A stretch of 64,000 nucleotides of DNA from Halomonas fontilapidosi (GCF_014192285.1 NZ_JACHXQ010000012.1:32585-96584), one strand, 5' to 3'. Numbered from the stretch's first letter, positions 20,645-29,998 are shown. Program-made: numbers and translations. Notes: generated from the sequence alone by a model not told the origin.

Positions 20645-21550
20645 ATGCGAGTTCTGATTACGGGCGGCAGCGGTTTCGTCGGACAGCGGCTCTGTCGGCG
20701 GCTTAAGGAGGCCGGGCATCGCCCCTTGGTGGTGTCGCGGGAGCCGGATCAGGTGCGCGATCGCCTGCCGGAGGAGTGCGACATCCGCCGCTCGGTGCTG
20801 GATTTCGTCGACACGCCGCCGGATGCCATCGTCAACCTGGCCGGCGAGCCGATCGCCGCCCGGCGCTGGAGCGATGATCAGAAAGAGCGCCTGATCGACT
20901 CCCGGGTCAATATCACCCGGGATCTGGTGACGCTCTGCGAGCAGCTTCACTCCAGCCAGGGCCGGACGCCCCGCGTGATGGTTTCGGCCTCGGCGATGGG
21001 CTACTACGGCGATCAAGGCGACCGCGAGGTCACCGAAGAGACCCCGCCCCACGACGAGTTCGCCCACCGGCTCTGCAAGCGCTGGGAGGAGGCTGCCCTG
21101 CCGGCCAGGGACTTCGACGTCCGGGTAGCCCTGCTGCGCATCGGCCTGGTGCTCGACCTGGGCGGCGGTAGCCTGGAGAAGATGCTGCCGCCCTTCAAAC
21201 TGGGGCTGGGCGGCCGCTTTGGCGATGGCAAGCAGTTCATGCCCTGGATCCATCGCGAGGACCTGGTCCGCGCCATCCTCTTTCTCCTCGAGCGCGACGA
21301 TCTGGAAGGCCCCTTCAACGGCAGTGCCCCCCACCCCGTGACCAACGCCGAGTTCACCCGCACCCTGGCCAAGCAGCTGGGGCGTCCGGCGATCTTCCCG
21401 GTGCCGGCGATCGTGCTGGAGACCGCCTTTGGCGAGATGTCGCGGCTGCTGCTGACCGGCGCCGACATGCGCCCGGCCCGACTGCTTGAGGCGGGCTTCG
21501 AGTTTCAGTTCGAGACTCTGGACGCCGCCCTGGCCGATATTCTGGGCTAA
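20645..21550 (+). CDS. TIGR01777 family (YfcH/SulA-like) sugar nucleotide epimerase-like protein
   Basis: This 301-residue extended-SDR protein has the loop MRVLITGGSGFVGQRLCRRL, the family block IVNLAGEPIAARRWSDDQK, and the active-site region SASAMGYYGDQGDREVTEE. The C-terminal DUF1731-like region (RPAIFPVPAIVLETAFGEM) is also present. Length matches the family. The biochemical role of YfcH proteins is unknown. It is divergent from the photolyase/cfa operon and shares its putative operator, so it may be co-regulated by light or stress. A GGGGGAGGGA site precedes the ATG. Confidence 0.88.
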   Translation: MRVLITGGSGFVGQRLCRRLKEAGHRPLVVSREPDQVRDRLPEECDIRRSVLDFVDTPPDAIVNLAGEPIAARRWSDDQKERLIDSRVNITRDLVTLCEQLHSSQGRTPRVMVSASAMGYYGDQGDREVTEETPPHDEFAHRLCKRWEEAALPARDFDVRVALLRIGLVLDLGGGSLEKMLPPFKLGLGGRFGDGKQFMPWIHREDLVRAILFLLERDDLEGPFNGSAPHPVTNAEFTRTLAKQLGRPAIFPVPAIVLETAFGEMSRLLLTGADMRPARLLEAGFEFQFETLDAALADILG

Positions 21551-21622
21551 CCGCCAAGCCGCCAAGCCGCCAAGCCGCCAAGCCGCCAAGCCGCCAAGCC
21601 GCCAAGCCGCCAACCCGCCAGG
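21551..21622. repeat. tandem octamer array CCGCCAAG
   Basis: Seven perfect CCGCCAAG units run directly from the stop codon of the TIGR01777 gene, followed by two degenerate units (CCGCCAAC, CCGCCAGG). Eight-base units of this kind are prone to slippage. The array sits between convergent genes and runs into a REP-like sequence at 21621. Confidence 0.95.
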
Positions 21623-21664
21623 TAAGCGCCAGAGCAACGGGCGCTTGCCCAAGGGCAGCCGACG
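21621..21664. repeat. REP-like element family A, copy 1
   Basis: The sequence beginning GGTAAGCGCCAGAGCAACGG matches, with a few substitutions, the element at 43244-43283. Both continue into a shared GGGCAGCsGAC segment after about 30 bases. It is intergenic between the TIGR01777 gene and rapA. Confidence 0.6.
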
Positions 21665-21682
21665 TAGGCCTGGCTCGCGAGC

Positions 21683-24631
21683 TCAGCGCGTTTCGTCACC
21701 CACGGTGACGATCACCCTCACCGCGTCGAGGCGCAGCCGGGTGCCTTCGATGGCCTGGTCCAGGGCGGTGCGTTCGTTGCGCAGCGCCTCCAGCTCGTCG
21801 GCACGCACCGCCGGGTTGAGTCGTGATAGCGCCTCGAGGCGACTGAGCTCTGCATCGAGCTCGGCGCGCATGCGCACCTGGGCGGCCTCGACGATGCTCG
21901 GCAGTTCCCGCTCGGCCTCCGCCTCGGCACCGTCGAGCAGCTCGCGCAGCCGGTCGTGGCGGCTCTTGATCAGGTCACGGGCCACCGCCTTCTTGACCTT
22001 CTTCACGGCCTTTGAGAGGCCGGTAAAGGAGATCTTGTCGGTGAGGTTGGCGCCGGACTCGTCGAGCAGCACGCGCACCGCGGTGGGCGGCAGGAAGCGG
22101 TTGAGGTGCAGACGCTTGGGTGCGGGGCAGTGGGTGCGGAAGACCAGCTCGACCATCAGCCGGCCGGCGGGAATCGCCGGGTGCTTGAGCAGAGCCAGGG
22201 CCGTATTGCCCATGGGGCCGTCGAGGATCCGACCCATCATCTCGCGCAGCAGCGGGTGCTCCCAGGAGAGACGCTGGACGTCGTCCCGGGCCAGGGCCCG
22301 CGAGCGCGAGAAGGTGGCCGAGAAGCCCTCTTCGCCCTTCGCCAGACCCGGCAGGCCGTCGAGCATCTGCGGGCTCGGCTGCAGGTGCTGGATGCCGCCG
22401 CCCAGCTCCTGGCTGTCGACGCCGAAGATGTCCAGCGCCTGGTCCAGGTAGCGGGTCAGGGCCTTGTCGGCATCGAGCTCGCGGATCGCCGCGATGACCG
22501 CATCGGCGCGCTCGTGTCGGCAGGCGTTGAGCTCCAACAGGCGGTTGCGTCCGGCATCGCGCTCGGCCAGGCGTGCCTCGAACAGCGCCCGGGTCTCCGC
22601 GATCACCTCCTCGAGCGCCTCGTCGTCGAGCAGGCTGTCGGCCAGGGTGTCGCCGAAGGCGGCATGGATCTCGCTGCCCAGGCCATGGGGCGCACTGAAG
22701 GCGTCCATGCCCTGGTGGTACCAGCGCAGCAGCTTTTCGCCGGGACTGCCGGCAAACACCGGCACATGCAGCTCGATGGCATGGCGCTGGCCGATACGGT
22801 CGAGACGGCCAATGCGTTGTTCCAGCTGGTCGGGGTGCAGCGGCAGGTCGAACATTACCAGGTGGCGGCAGAACTGGAAGTTGCGCCCCTCGGAGCCGAT
22901 CTCCGAGCAGACCAGCAGCTGGCAGCCTTCCTCCTGGTCGGCGAAGGCCGCCGCGGCGCGGTCGCGCTCCACCAGCGAGAGCCCCTCGTGGAACACCGGG
23001 GCCTGGTAGCCGCCGAGCACGCGCAGCCCCTCGGCCAGGCCCATGGCGGTCTCACGGTCATGGGCGATCACCAGCACCTTGTCATCGGCGAAGCCGCCCT
23101 CGCCGTCATCGGCGAGGCGCTCCAGCAGCCAGGTCACGCGCGGGTCGAACTGCCACCAGGGCTCGGTGTTGAGCGGATCGTCGGTCAGCGCCCGGTACGT
23201 GGCATCCGGGTAGATCAGCACCTCGGGATGGTCGAGGCCGGTCTCGATCAGCAACTCGTCCAGATAGTCCTCGTCGCGCGCCAGGCGGCGCAACACCCGG
23301 CGGTAGGAGGAGGGCGCCTCGAGCTCCTCGATATGCAGGCGGCGCGCCGGGAAGCCTCCCACATGGCGGCGACTGTTGCGAAACATCACCCGGCCGGTGC
23401 CATGGCGATCCAGCAGCTGGTCGCGCAGCTGGTCACGGGCGGCGGCGTGCTGGTCGTCGCCGCGCTCGGGGTCGGCCAGGGTGTCGAGCAGCGCCAGGCT
23501 GTCGGGCTCGGCGATCACCGCGGCGACCCGCCCGCGGTCGGTGTCTTCGCCCGGCAGGCGCTCCAGGGCATCGATCGCCTCGGCCACCTCCACGTAGTGC
23601 TGCTCCTCCTCGCGGAAGGCCTCGAGACTGTGGTAGCGGTCGGGGTCGAGCAGGCGCAGCCGGGCGAAGTGGCTCTCGAGGCCCATCTGCTCCGGAGTGG
23701 CGGTGAGCAGCAGCATGCCTGGCACCTGCGCCGCCAGGCGGCCCACACAGGCGTAGCCGGGGCCGCTCTGTTCCGGGCTCCAGTCCAGATGGTGGGCCTC
23801 GTCGACGATCAGCAGGTCCCACTCGCAGGCCAGCGCCTGCTGCTGGCGATGGGGGTTGGCGAACAGCCAGTCCTGGCTGGCCAGCACCAGCTGGCCGGCC
23901 TCGAAGGGGTTCGCCTCGCCTTGGGCCTGGCTCTGCTGCTCGTCAAGCAGGGTGACCTCGAGGGCGAAGCGGCGCAGCAGCTCCACCAGCCACTGGTGGC
24001 TCAGGCTTGCCGGCACCAGGATCAGCGCCCGTTCGGCGCGGCCGGTGAGCAGCAGGCGATGCAGGATCAGCCCCGCCTCGATGGTCTTGCCCAGCCCCAC
24101 CTCGTCGGCCAGCAATACGCGCGGCGCGTGGCGGCGGGCTACCTCGTCGGCGATATAGAGCTGGTGAGGAATCAGGTCGATGCGCGGACCGGCCAGGCCG
24201 AGCGCCGGGTTCTGCTCGATGCGGTGGAAGTGGTGCAGGGTGCGAAAGCGCAGGTCGAACCAATCGTTGCGGTCGACCTGGCCGGTGAGCAGGCGGTCGC
24301 GGGCCTGGTCGAACTGCATGGTATCGGCGAGCCGCGCCTCGGGCAGTTCGCACAGCTCGCCGGCGTCGTCCTCGCCGATGTAGACGATCAGGCCGCCGAC
24401 CTCCTTGCTGTCGTCAACGGTCATCTGCCAGCCCTCGGTGGACTGGATGCGGTCGCCGCTGCCGAAGGCCACCCGGGTCAGAGGCGCGTTGCGGCTGCTG
24501 TAGGTGCGGGTTTCCTGGCTGGCGCCGAAGAGCACGGTGACGCTGCGAGCGTCGACGTTGAGGATGGTGCCCAGGCCGAGTTCGGCCTCGCCGTCGCTGA
24601 TCCAGCGCTGGCCGGGAGAGAAGTCGCTCAT
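21683..24631 (-). CDS. rapA: RNA polymerase-associated ATPase RapA (HepA)
   Basis: RapA is a Swi2/Snf2 ATPase that recycles RNA polymerase from post-termination or stalled complexes. The 982-residue protein begins with an N-terminal Tudor-like region (FSPGQRWISDGEAELGLGTI). The helicase core has Walker A LLADEVGLGKTIEAGLIL, Walker B with DEAH box LLIVDEAHHLDW, and motif VI QRIGRLDRIGQ. Length is close to the 968 residues of E. coli RapA. It stands alone between the convergent TIGR01777 gene and the co-directional TlpA gene. Confidence 0.97.
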   Translation of the reverse strand: MSDFSPGQRWISDGEAELGLGTILNVDARSVTVLFGASQETRTYSSRNAPLTRVAFGSGDRIQSTEGWQMTVDDSKEVGGLIVYIGEDDAGELCELPEARLADTMQFDQARDRLLTGQVDRNDWFDLRFRTLHHFHRIEQNPALGLAGPRIDLIPHQLYIADEVARRHAPRVLLADEVGLGKTIEAGLILHRLLLTGRAERALILVPASLSHQWLVELLRRFALEVTLLDEQQSQAQGEANPFEAGQLVLASQDWLFANPHRQQQALACEWDLLIVDEAHHLDWSPEQSGPGYACVGRLAAQVPGMLLLTATPEQMGLESHFARLRLLDPDRYHSLEAFREEEQHYVEVAEAIDALERLPGEDTDRGRVAAVIAEPDSLALLDTLADPERGDDQHAAARDQLRDQLLDRHGTGRVMFRNSRRHVGGFPARRLHIEELEAPSSYRRVLRRLARDEDYLDELLIETGLDHPEVLIYPDATYRALTDDPLNTEPWWQFDPRVTWLLERLADDGEGGFADDKVLVIAHDRETAMGLAEGLRVLGGYQAPVFHEGLSLVERDRAAAAFADQEEGCQLLVCSEIGSEGRNFQFCRHLVMFDLPLHPDQLEQRIGRLDRIGQRHAIELHVPVFAGSPGEKLLRWYHQGMDAFSAPHGLGSEIHAAFGDTLADSLLDDEALEEVIAETRALFEARLAERDAGRNRLLELNACRHERADAVIAAIRELDADKALTRYLDQALDIFGVDSQELGGGIQHLQPSPQMLDGLPGLAKGEEGFSATFSRSRALARDDVQRLSWEHPLLREMMGRILDGPMGNTALALLKHPAIPAGRLMVELVFRTHCPAPKRLHLNRFLPPTAVRVLLDESGANLTDKISFTGLSKAVKKVKKAVARDLIKSRHDRLRELLDGAEAEAERELPSIVEAAQVRMRAELDAELSRLEALSRLNPAVRADELEALRNERTALDQAIEGTRLRLDAVRVIVTVGDETR

Positions 24632-24745
24632 GGTGCCTCGGGGATGCTTGGGATCGGTTCGGTGCCGCAGGCCACACCCGGCCCGGCGGCGACAGGGCGC
24701 GGTATCTTACAGCAAAGCCCGGCGCGGCTTAAGCACCGGTGACGA

Positions 24746-25546
24746 TCAGCGCTCCTCCAGCCAGGTCGACAGCTGGGCACGGGTGAGCTCACCGACATGC
24801 TGATCGAGGGCGCGCCCCTCGCCGTCGAACAGCAGTGTGGTGGGCAGGCCCGGCGATTCCGTCAATACCATCAGCCGCTGACGCGGGTCGAGCAGCGCCT
24901 GGTCGATATCCAGGCCCTGGTCGTCGAGGTAGCGCACCACCTGCAGCAGTTCCTCGCCCTGGTTGACGATCACCACCGTGACCCCTTCCCGGGCGTCCGC
25001 CTCGGCTAATAGTGGCATCTCGCGACGGCAGGGTGGGCACCAGGTGGCCCACAGGTTGACGACGATCCGCTCACCGGACAGCGAGGTCAGGTTAACCTCC
25101 TCGCCGTCGAGGTTCTCCAGGGTGAGGTCGGGCATCTCGCGCAGGGCCATGCCGCCGCCGAGCGGCGCCAGGGTGACCAGCGTCAGCCATAGCAACGAGG
25201 CACCCAGTGCCAGCCCCATGCCGCCCAGCATCGCCCCCAGCCGGTCGCGCAACGACCAGGCGGTCCAGCCCAGCGCCGCCAGCAGGCCCCAGAGGCCCTG
25301 GTAGCCGGGCTGCCAGAACTTGAGGATATCCAGCGGCGCCTCGGCGTAGGTGTCCAGGTTCATCAACCCATGCCCCAGGCGGGCGCCGACCAGCCAGGCC
25401 AGCAGCAGGCCGTTGAACCAGCGCGCATGGCGTTTCCGGGGCAGGCCGAGCAGGAAGGCGCTGGCGGCCAGCAGGACCAGCGCGGCAACGAAGGCATAGA
25501 GGCGCGGCAGCGCGATCAGGACGGGCCCCAGGGCGATGGCATCCAT
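24746..25546 (-). CDS. TlpA-family thioredoxin with N-terminal Lgt-like membrane domain
   Basis: The 266-residue protein has four or more hydrophobic helices in residues 1-130. The segment WFNGLLLAWLVGARLGHGL resembles part of prolipoprotein diacylglyceryl transferase. A periplasmic thioredoxin-like domain follows with the redox motif WCPPC (Cys170 and Cys173) and a cis-Pro region SPGLPTTLLF. It is probably a membrane-anchored disulfide reductase, for example in cytochrome c or envelope thiol homeostasis. I chose the ATG at 25546; the frame to 25618 adds 24 basic residues of unlikely relevance. It is divergent from the small membrane protein gene. Confidence 0.82.
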   Translation of the reverse strand: MDAIALGPVLIALPRLYAFVAALVLLAASAFLLGLPRKRHARWFNGLLLAWLVGARLGHGLMNLDTYAEAPLDILKFWQPGYQGLWGLLAALGWTAWSLRDRLGAMLGGMGLALGASLLWLTLVTLAPLGGGMALREMPDLTLENLDGEEVNLTSLSGERIVVNLWATWCPPCRREMPLLAEADAREGVTVVIVNQGEELLQVVRYLDDQGLDIDQALLDPRQRLMVLTESPGLPTTLLFDGEGRALDQHVGELTRAQLSTWLEER

Positions 25547-25661
25547 GTCGTGGCGGTGACTCCGGGAGGTCGGCGACGGGCGCCGCAGCGGGTACACTGG
25601 GCGAATTCGTTTCGCCAAGCCTACTGCCGGCGGGCAGGGCTGTCATCCAGCGGGAGCACTC

Positions 25662-25904
25662 ATGTCACGACCGGCCTTCGATACCCTGCGCGCCCTGGCG
25701 ATCGCCAGCCAGGCGACGGGCTTCATCCTGATCCTGACCCTGGAGACCCTGATGGGGGATGCCGCGCGCCCCTGGCAGGGCTGGACCCTGGCCGCGATGG
25801 TGGCCGCCGCGCTGTGGATTGCCCTGGTGCGACTCTATCGCCGCAACAAGGCCCGCAAGGCCATGGCCAGGCGCCTGGCCGACGACGAAGACGATGCGGC
25901 CTGA
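25662..25904 (+). CDS. small two-helix membrane protein of unknown function
   Basis: This 80-residue product has two hydrophobic helices (about residues 10-32 and 42-58), a basic stretch RRNKARKAMARR, and an acidic tail LADDEDDAA. A GGGAGCAC site precedes the ATG. It lies 58 bases before the DASS transporter gene and could be transcribed with it. No family was recognised. Confidence 0.65.
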   Translation: MSRPAFDTLRALAIASQATGFILILTLETLMGDAARPWQGWTLAAMVAAALWIALVRLYRRNKARKAMARRLADDEDDAA

Positions 25905-25962
25905 CCCGGCAGCACGATTTATCTGACACCCCGCCGGGAAACGCCGACAACAGGGAGGCACC

Positions 25963-27459
25963 ATGTCCGATTCGACGTCCGTGGACCCCGCGCCGGGATC
26001 GCCGTCGCGCCCGGCGCGCCTCAAGGTCTTGGTGGGGTTGCTGCTGGGGCCACTGGCCTTTCTGTTGCTGACGCTCATGGATGCCCCGGCCGAGATGCCG
26101 CCGGCGGCCTGGCAGGTAGTGGCACTGGTTGCCTGGATGGCGGCCTGGTGGGTGCTGGAGCCGGTGCCCATCGCGGTTACCGCGCTGTTGCCGGTGGCCG
26201 TGTTGCCGGTCATGAGCGTCGCGCCCATCGACCAGGTAGCCGCTCCCTACGCCAATCCGCTGATCTTTCTCTTTCTCGGCGGCTTCCTGCTGGCCGAGGC
26301 CATTCAGCGCTGGAACCTGCATCGGCGCATCGCCATGCTGGTGTTGCGGGTCTCCGGGCTGCGCCCCGACCGGCTGGTGGGTGGCTTCATGGTGGCCACG
26401 GCGGCGCTGAGCATGTGGGTCAGCAATACCGCCACGGCGGCACTGATGGTTCCCATCGGCATCTCGGTGCTGACCATGCTGGAGCGAGAGGGCGGTGAAG
26501 GCGCCAGTCACCATATGGCCCTGACGCTGCTGCTGGGGATCGCTCTGGCCGCCAACATCGGCGGCATGGGTACCCTGATCGGTACGCCGCCCAATGCGCT
26601 GCTGGCCGGTTTCATGGCCGACAACTACGACATCGAGATCGGCTTCGCCCAGTGGATGCTGGTGGCCGTTCCCCCCGCCCTGTTGCTGCTGGCGCTGGCC
26701 TGGTGGCTGCTGACCCGCTGGGTCTACCCGGTGAGCCACGACGAACTGCCGGGAGTGGCGCAGATGCTCCACGAGCAGGCCCAGGATCTGGGGCGCATGA
26801 GTCCCCCCGAGCAACGCGTGGCGGCGCTCTTCGCCCTCGTCGCCGTGGCCTGGGTCACCCGGCCGCTGCTGGAGGCCTGGCTGCAGCTGCCGCTCAGCGA
26901 TGCCGGCATTGCCGTGATCGGGGCCCTGCTGCTGTTCGTGGTGCCGGCTCGCTGGCATCAGCGCCAGTTCCTGATGGACTGGGACAGCGCCCGTCAACTG
27001 CCCTGGGGGGTGCTGGTACTGGTCGGCGGCGGACTCAGCCTGGGCACGGCGATCGAAGGCAGCGGCCTGGCCGCGGCGGTCGCCGAAGGGCTGGGAGCCT
27101 TCGGTGCCTGGCCCACCTGGGGCCTGGTGGCGATGGTCGTGGTGGTAGTGATGCTGATGAGCCACGTGACCAGCAACACCGCTACCGCGGCGGCGATACT
27201 GCCGCTGACCGCCTCGCTGACCGTGAGCCTGGGCGCCAGCCCGCTGCTGCTCTCGGTGCCGGTCGCCATGGCAGCGAGCTGCGCCTTCATGCTGCCGGTG
27301 GCGACTCCGCCCAATGCCGTGGTCTTCGGCAGCGGCCGCTTGAGCGTTATGGAGATGATGCGCGCTGGCGCCCTGGTGGGCCTGGCGGCGATCCTGGTCA
27401 TCACCCTGGTGGTGTTTGTGCTCGCCATGCCGGTGCTGGGCTTCGGCTGGAGCGTTTGA
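25963..27459 (+). CDS. DASS (SLC13) family sodium:anion symporter
   Basis: This 498-residue inner-membrane transporter of the divalent anion:sodium symporter family has both hairpin SNT motifs: MWVSNTATAALM and HVTSNTATAAAI. Conserved glycine/proline blocks GTLIGTPPNALL and LPVATPPNAVVFG are also present, as in VcINDY. Likely substrates are C4-dicarboxylates or a related anion; sequence alone does not settle which. A hydrophilic N-terminal segment of about 20 residues precedes the first helix. A GGGAGG site precedes the ATG. UspA follows after 93 bases. Confidence 0.9.
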   Translation: MSDSTSVDPAPGSPSRPARLKVLVGLLLGPLAFLLLTLMDAPAEMPPAAWQVVALVAWMAAWWVLEPVPIAVTALLPVAVLPVMSVAPIDQVAAPYANPLIFLFLGGFLLAEAIQRWNLHRRIAMLVLRVSGLRPDRLVGGFMVATAALSMWVSNTATAALMVPIGISVLTMLEREGGEGASHHMALTLLLGIALAANIGGMGTLIGTPPNALLAGFMADNYDIEIGFAQWMLVAVPPALLLLALAWWLLTRWVYPVSHDELPGVAQMLHEQAQDLGRMSPPEQRVAALFALVAVAWVTRPLLEAWLQLPLSDAGIAVIGALLLFVVPARWHQRQFLMDWDSARQLPWGVLVLVGGGLSLGTAIEGSGLAAAVAEGLGAFGAWPTWGLVAMVVVVVMLMSHVTSNTATAAAILPLTASLTVSLGASPLLLSVPVAMAASCAFMLPVATPPNAVVFGSGRLSVMEMMRAGALVGLAAILVITLVVFVLAMPVLGFGWSV

Positions 27460-27552
27460 TCCAGGACATTGCCGGATAGCCTGCAACGTCTAGGCTTGGT
27501 GCAGGAGGGGTGCCCCGCGGTATCCCGATATGTCACTGAAAGGACCGATATC

Positions 27553-28005
27553 ATGTACCAGTCAATCCTCGTTCCCGTCGACGGCTCCAGTCATGCCGAA
27601 AAGGCGCTCAAGGTTGCCGTACAGCTGGCAAAGGGGACATCCGCCACCCTTCACCTGATGACCGTGGCTGAATTCCCGCCGGACAATATCGGCCTGTTCA
27701 CCGGCGGCACACCCGAACCCTTTTCCGAAGAGGAGCGCGAGAAGCTGGCGGCCGGAATGAAGGAGGAAGCCCACAAGGCGATTGATGCGGCACGCGCCGC
27801 TGTCGATTTTTCGGGCGTCGATGTTGATGAGGTGGTCCGCCAGGGCCGGCCGGCGGAGCTGATCACCAAGGAGGCCGAGAAGCTTGGAGCCGATGTCATC
27901 ATCATGGGCAGCCGCGGCATCAGCGACGTGCGCGGCATGGTGTTCGGCAGCGTTTCCCACAAGGTCAGCCATACCGCCGACTGCTCGGTCATTACCGTGA
28001 CGTGA
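27553..28005 (+). CDS. universal stress protein, UspA family
   Basis: This 150-residue single-domain Usp begins MYQSILVPVDGSSHAEKALK and ends with the ATP-binding signature GSRGISDVRGMVFGSVSHKV (G-x2-G-x9-G-S), so it should bind ATP. I chose the ATG at 27553, which has a GAAAGGA site; the frame from 27469 adds 28 residues without family resemblance. It follows a DASS transporter and converges on a BCCT transporter. Usp genes next to transporters are common in halophilic gammaproteobacteria. Confidence 0.93.
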   Translation: MYQSILVPVDGSSHAEKALKVAVQLAKGTSATLHLMTVAEFPPDNIGLFTGGTPEPFSEEEREKLAAGMKEEAHKAIDAARAAVDFSGVDVDEVVRQGRPAELITKEAEKLGADVIIMGSRGISDVRGMVFGSVSHKVSHTADCSVITVT

Positions 28006-28032
28006 CCGCGCGGCCTCCGCCTGGTTTGTTGC

Positions 28033-28070
28033 TCACGCCCGTGCCGCTCTCGTGCAGCGACCGGGCGTGA
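28033..28070. terminator. hairpin between convergent uspA and BCCT genes
   Basis: TCACGCCC and GGGCGTGA form an 8-bp stem around a 22-base loop, inside the 69-bp gap between convergent genes. T-tracts are short, so termination efficiency is uncertain. Confidence 0.4.
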
Positions 28071-28074
28071 TGCC

Positions 28075-29658
28075 TTACTCCCGTGGCGGTGAGGGGTAAA
28101 CATAGCGGTCGCGCCGCCCGGGGCTGTGCGCGTGCTCCTGGCTCAAGCCCCTGATCAACCCCCAACTCATCAGGACCAAGGCCAACGAGAAGGGTAGCCC
28201 CATGGCCACGGCGGCGGTCTGAAGGGGGTTGAGTGCCGCTGTGGCGTCGCCGGCGACGGCCCAGCCAGCGGCCAGCAGCACCGCGGCGATCACGCCCTCC
28301 AGCACCGCCCAGAACAGGCGCTGTGCCTTCCTGGGATGCGGGTCACCGCCATTGGTCAGCATGTCCACCACCAGCGAGCCAGAGTCCGATGAGGTGGCAA
28401 AGAACAGCGAGACCACCAGGATCGCCAGCAGGGATGCCAAGGTGCCCAGCACGGGCCAGACGGGCAGCTGGCTGAGCAGGATGAACATGGCGTTGTTGGT
28501 GCCGGCATCCATCAGGGGGTTGTCCGGGTCACTCAGGATTCGCTCCAGGGCGCTACCCCCGAAAATGGCGAACCAGACGATGGAAGCGCCGACCGGTGCC
28601 ATCAGGGTGCCGCCGATGAAGGAGCGGATGGTGCGTCCTCGTGAGACGCGTGCGATGAAGATGCCGACAAAGGGCGACCAGGAGATCCACCAGCCCCAGT
28701 AGAAGAGCGTCCAGTTACCCAGCCATTCCGACCCTGCCGGTGAGAAGGAGTACATCTGGAAGCTGTTCTCGGGTAGGTGCTGGAGATAGTTGCCCGTGCT
28801 GTTGACCATCAACTCGAGGATGAAGATCGTCGGCCCGACCACGAACACGAAGACGGCCAGCAGGCTCGCCAGGTACATGTTGAGCACCGATAGCCGGCGG
28901 ATGCCGGCATCGAGACCCAGCATGACTGAGGTGACCGCGACCGCGGTGATCAAGCCGATGATGATGACCTGAGAGGTCGCCCCGATCTCCATCCCGAAGA
29001 CGTCGTTGAGGCCGGCATTGATTTGCGTGGCTCCGAGCCCCAGTGAGGTCGCGAGCCCGAAGAGGGTGCCGAAGACGGCCAGGATATCGATGAGGTGTCC
29101 CACAGGGCCGTAGATATGCTTGCCGATCAAGGGGTAAAGCGCCGCGGCTGGACGCATGGGCAGGCCCTTGCGGAAGCAGAAGTAACCCAGTGACAGGCCG
29201 ACGACGATGTAGATGGCCCAGGGATGCAGGCCCCAATGGAAGACGGTGATTTCCATGGACTTCAGGGCAGCCTGACTGGTGCCGCCCTCGCCAACGGGGG
29301 GATTGTTGAGGTGGAAGACAGGCTCGGCGACGCCGAAGAACACCAGGCCGATGCCCATGCCGGCGGTGAACAGCATCGAAAACCATGACAGGGTCGACCA
29401 TTCGGGGCGACTGTCATCGGGTCCGAGGCGGATTCGCCCCCAGCGACTGCACATCAGAATCAGCACCAGGACCAGAAAGCCGCTGGCGCACAGCATGTAC
29501 CACCAGCCGAAGACCTGGGTGATCCAGTTGTTGATGTCGGAGGCGATGGTGCCGAGATGAGAGGGCGCCATGACCCCCCAGCTGACGAAGGCCAGCGCCA
29601 GGATCGCTGAGAACAGAAAAACGGGCAGGTTGGTATGTTTGCGTAGGTAGTCGCGCAT
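28075..29658 (-). CDS. BCCT family betaine/choline/carnitine-type transporter
   Basis: This 527-residue transporter has about twelve membrane helices. It shows the BCCT signature WWISWSPFVGIFIARVSRGR and the glycine stretch GMGIGLVFFGVAEPVFH, which resembles the Na+-coupled BetP rather than CaiT. It most likely imports a compatible solute such as glycine betaine, consistent with a halophilic host. I chose the ATG at 29658 (MRDYLRKHTNLPVFLFS), preceded by GGAGG; the frame to 29787 adds 43 residues. The C-terminal tail is short and does not resemble the long osmosensing tail of BetP. Confidence 0.9.
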   Translation of the reverse strand: MRDYLRKHTNLPVFLFSAILALAFVSWGVMAPSHLGTIASDINNWITQVFGWWYMLCASGFLVLVLILMCSRWGRIRLGPDDSRPEWSTLSWFSMLFTAGMGIGLVFFGVAEPVFHLNNPPVGEGGTSQAALKSMEITVFHWGLHPWAIYIVVGLSLGYFCFRKGLPMRPAAALYPLIGKHIYGPVGHLIDILAVFGTLFGLATSLGLGATQINAGLNDVFGMEIGATSQVIIIGLITAVAVTSVMLGLDAGIRRLSVLNMYLASLLAVFVFVVGPTIFILELMVNSTGNYLQHLPENSFQMYSFSPAGSEWLGNWTLFYWGWWISWSPFVGIFIARVSRGRTIRSFIGGTLMAPVGASIVWFAIFGGSALERILSDPDNPLMDAGTNNAMFILLSQLPVWPVLGTLASLLAILVVSLFFATSSDSGSLVVDMLTNGGDPHPRKAQRLFWAVLEGVIAAVLLAAGWAVAGDATAALNPLQTAAVAMGLPFSLALVLMSWGLIRGLSQEHAHSPGRRDRYVYPSPPRE

Positions 29659-29830
29659 CGCGCTACCTCCTAAGCCGTTGGTTGTCTTAATTAGTGTAGG
29701 GCACGCAGGCGCGATAACGCTCGTCACGTCGAGGTCTCTGCTGTACTCAAGAGGGATGGGGAGTAAACGCTGGCGCACGATCGGCATCCTGCCGCATGCC
29801 GCCTATACGCCACCTGAATGCAATTCAATG

Positions 29831-29870
29831 AAAAACGGCCACCGCTCCGATGAGCTAAGTGGCCGTTTTT
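29831..29870. terminator. bidirectional terminator after tRNA-Pro
   Basis: AAAAACGGCCAC and GTGGCCGTTTTT form a perfect 12-bp stem with a 16-base loop and T-tracts on either strand. On the minus strand it follows the tRNA gene by 11 bases. Confidence 0.9.
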
Positions 29871-29881
29871 ACTGATGTTCT

Positions 29882-29958
29882 TGGTCGGAGTAGCAGGATT
29901 CGAACCTACGACCTCTGCCTCCCGAAGGCAGCGCTCTACCAAGCTGAGCTATACTCCG
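29882..29958 (-). tRNA. tRNA-Pro, anticodon CGG
   Basis: The 77-base cloverleaf has acceptor arms CGGAGTA and TACTCCG, a D arm AGCTCAGCTTGGTAGAGC, and an anticodon loop TTCGGGA closed by CTGCC/GGCAG. The T loop is GTTCGAATC and the 3' CCA is encoded. The anticodon CGG reads the CCG proline codon. Confidence 0.96.
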
Positions 29959-29998
29959 AATCTTTCTCGTGTCGGGCCTGTGGTGACCGACGGAGCGC

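Noticed and set aside
22106..24742. 878-codon plus-strand open frame opposite rapA
   Set aside because: Same effect: antisense to rapA, with composition typical of a reversed codon pattern and no recognisable domain.
29724..29942. 72-codon minus-strand frame over tRNA-Pro
   Set aside because: It reads through the tRNA and its terminator; the tRNA is unambiguous.
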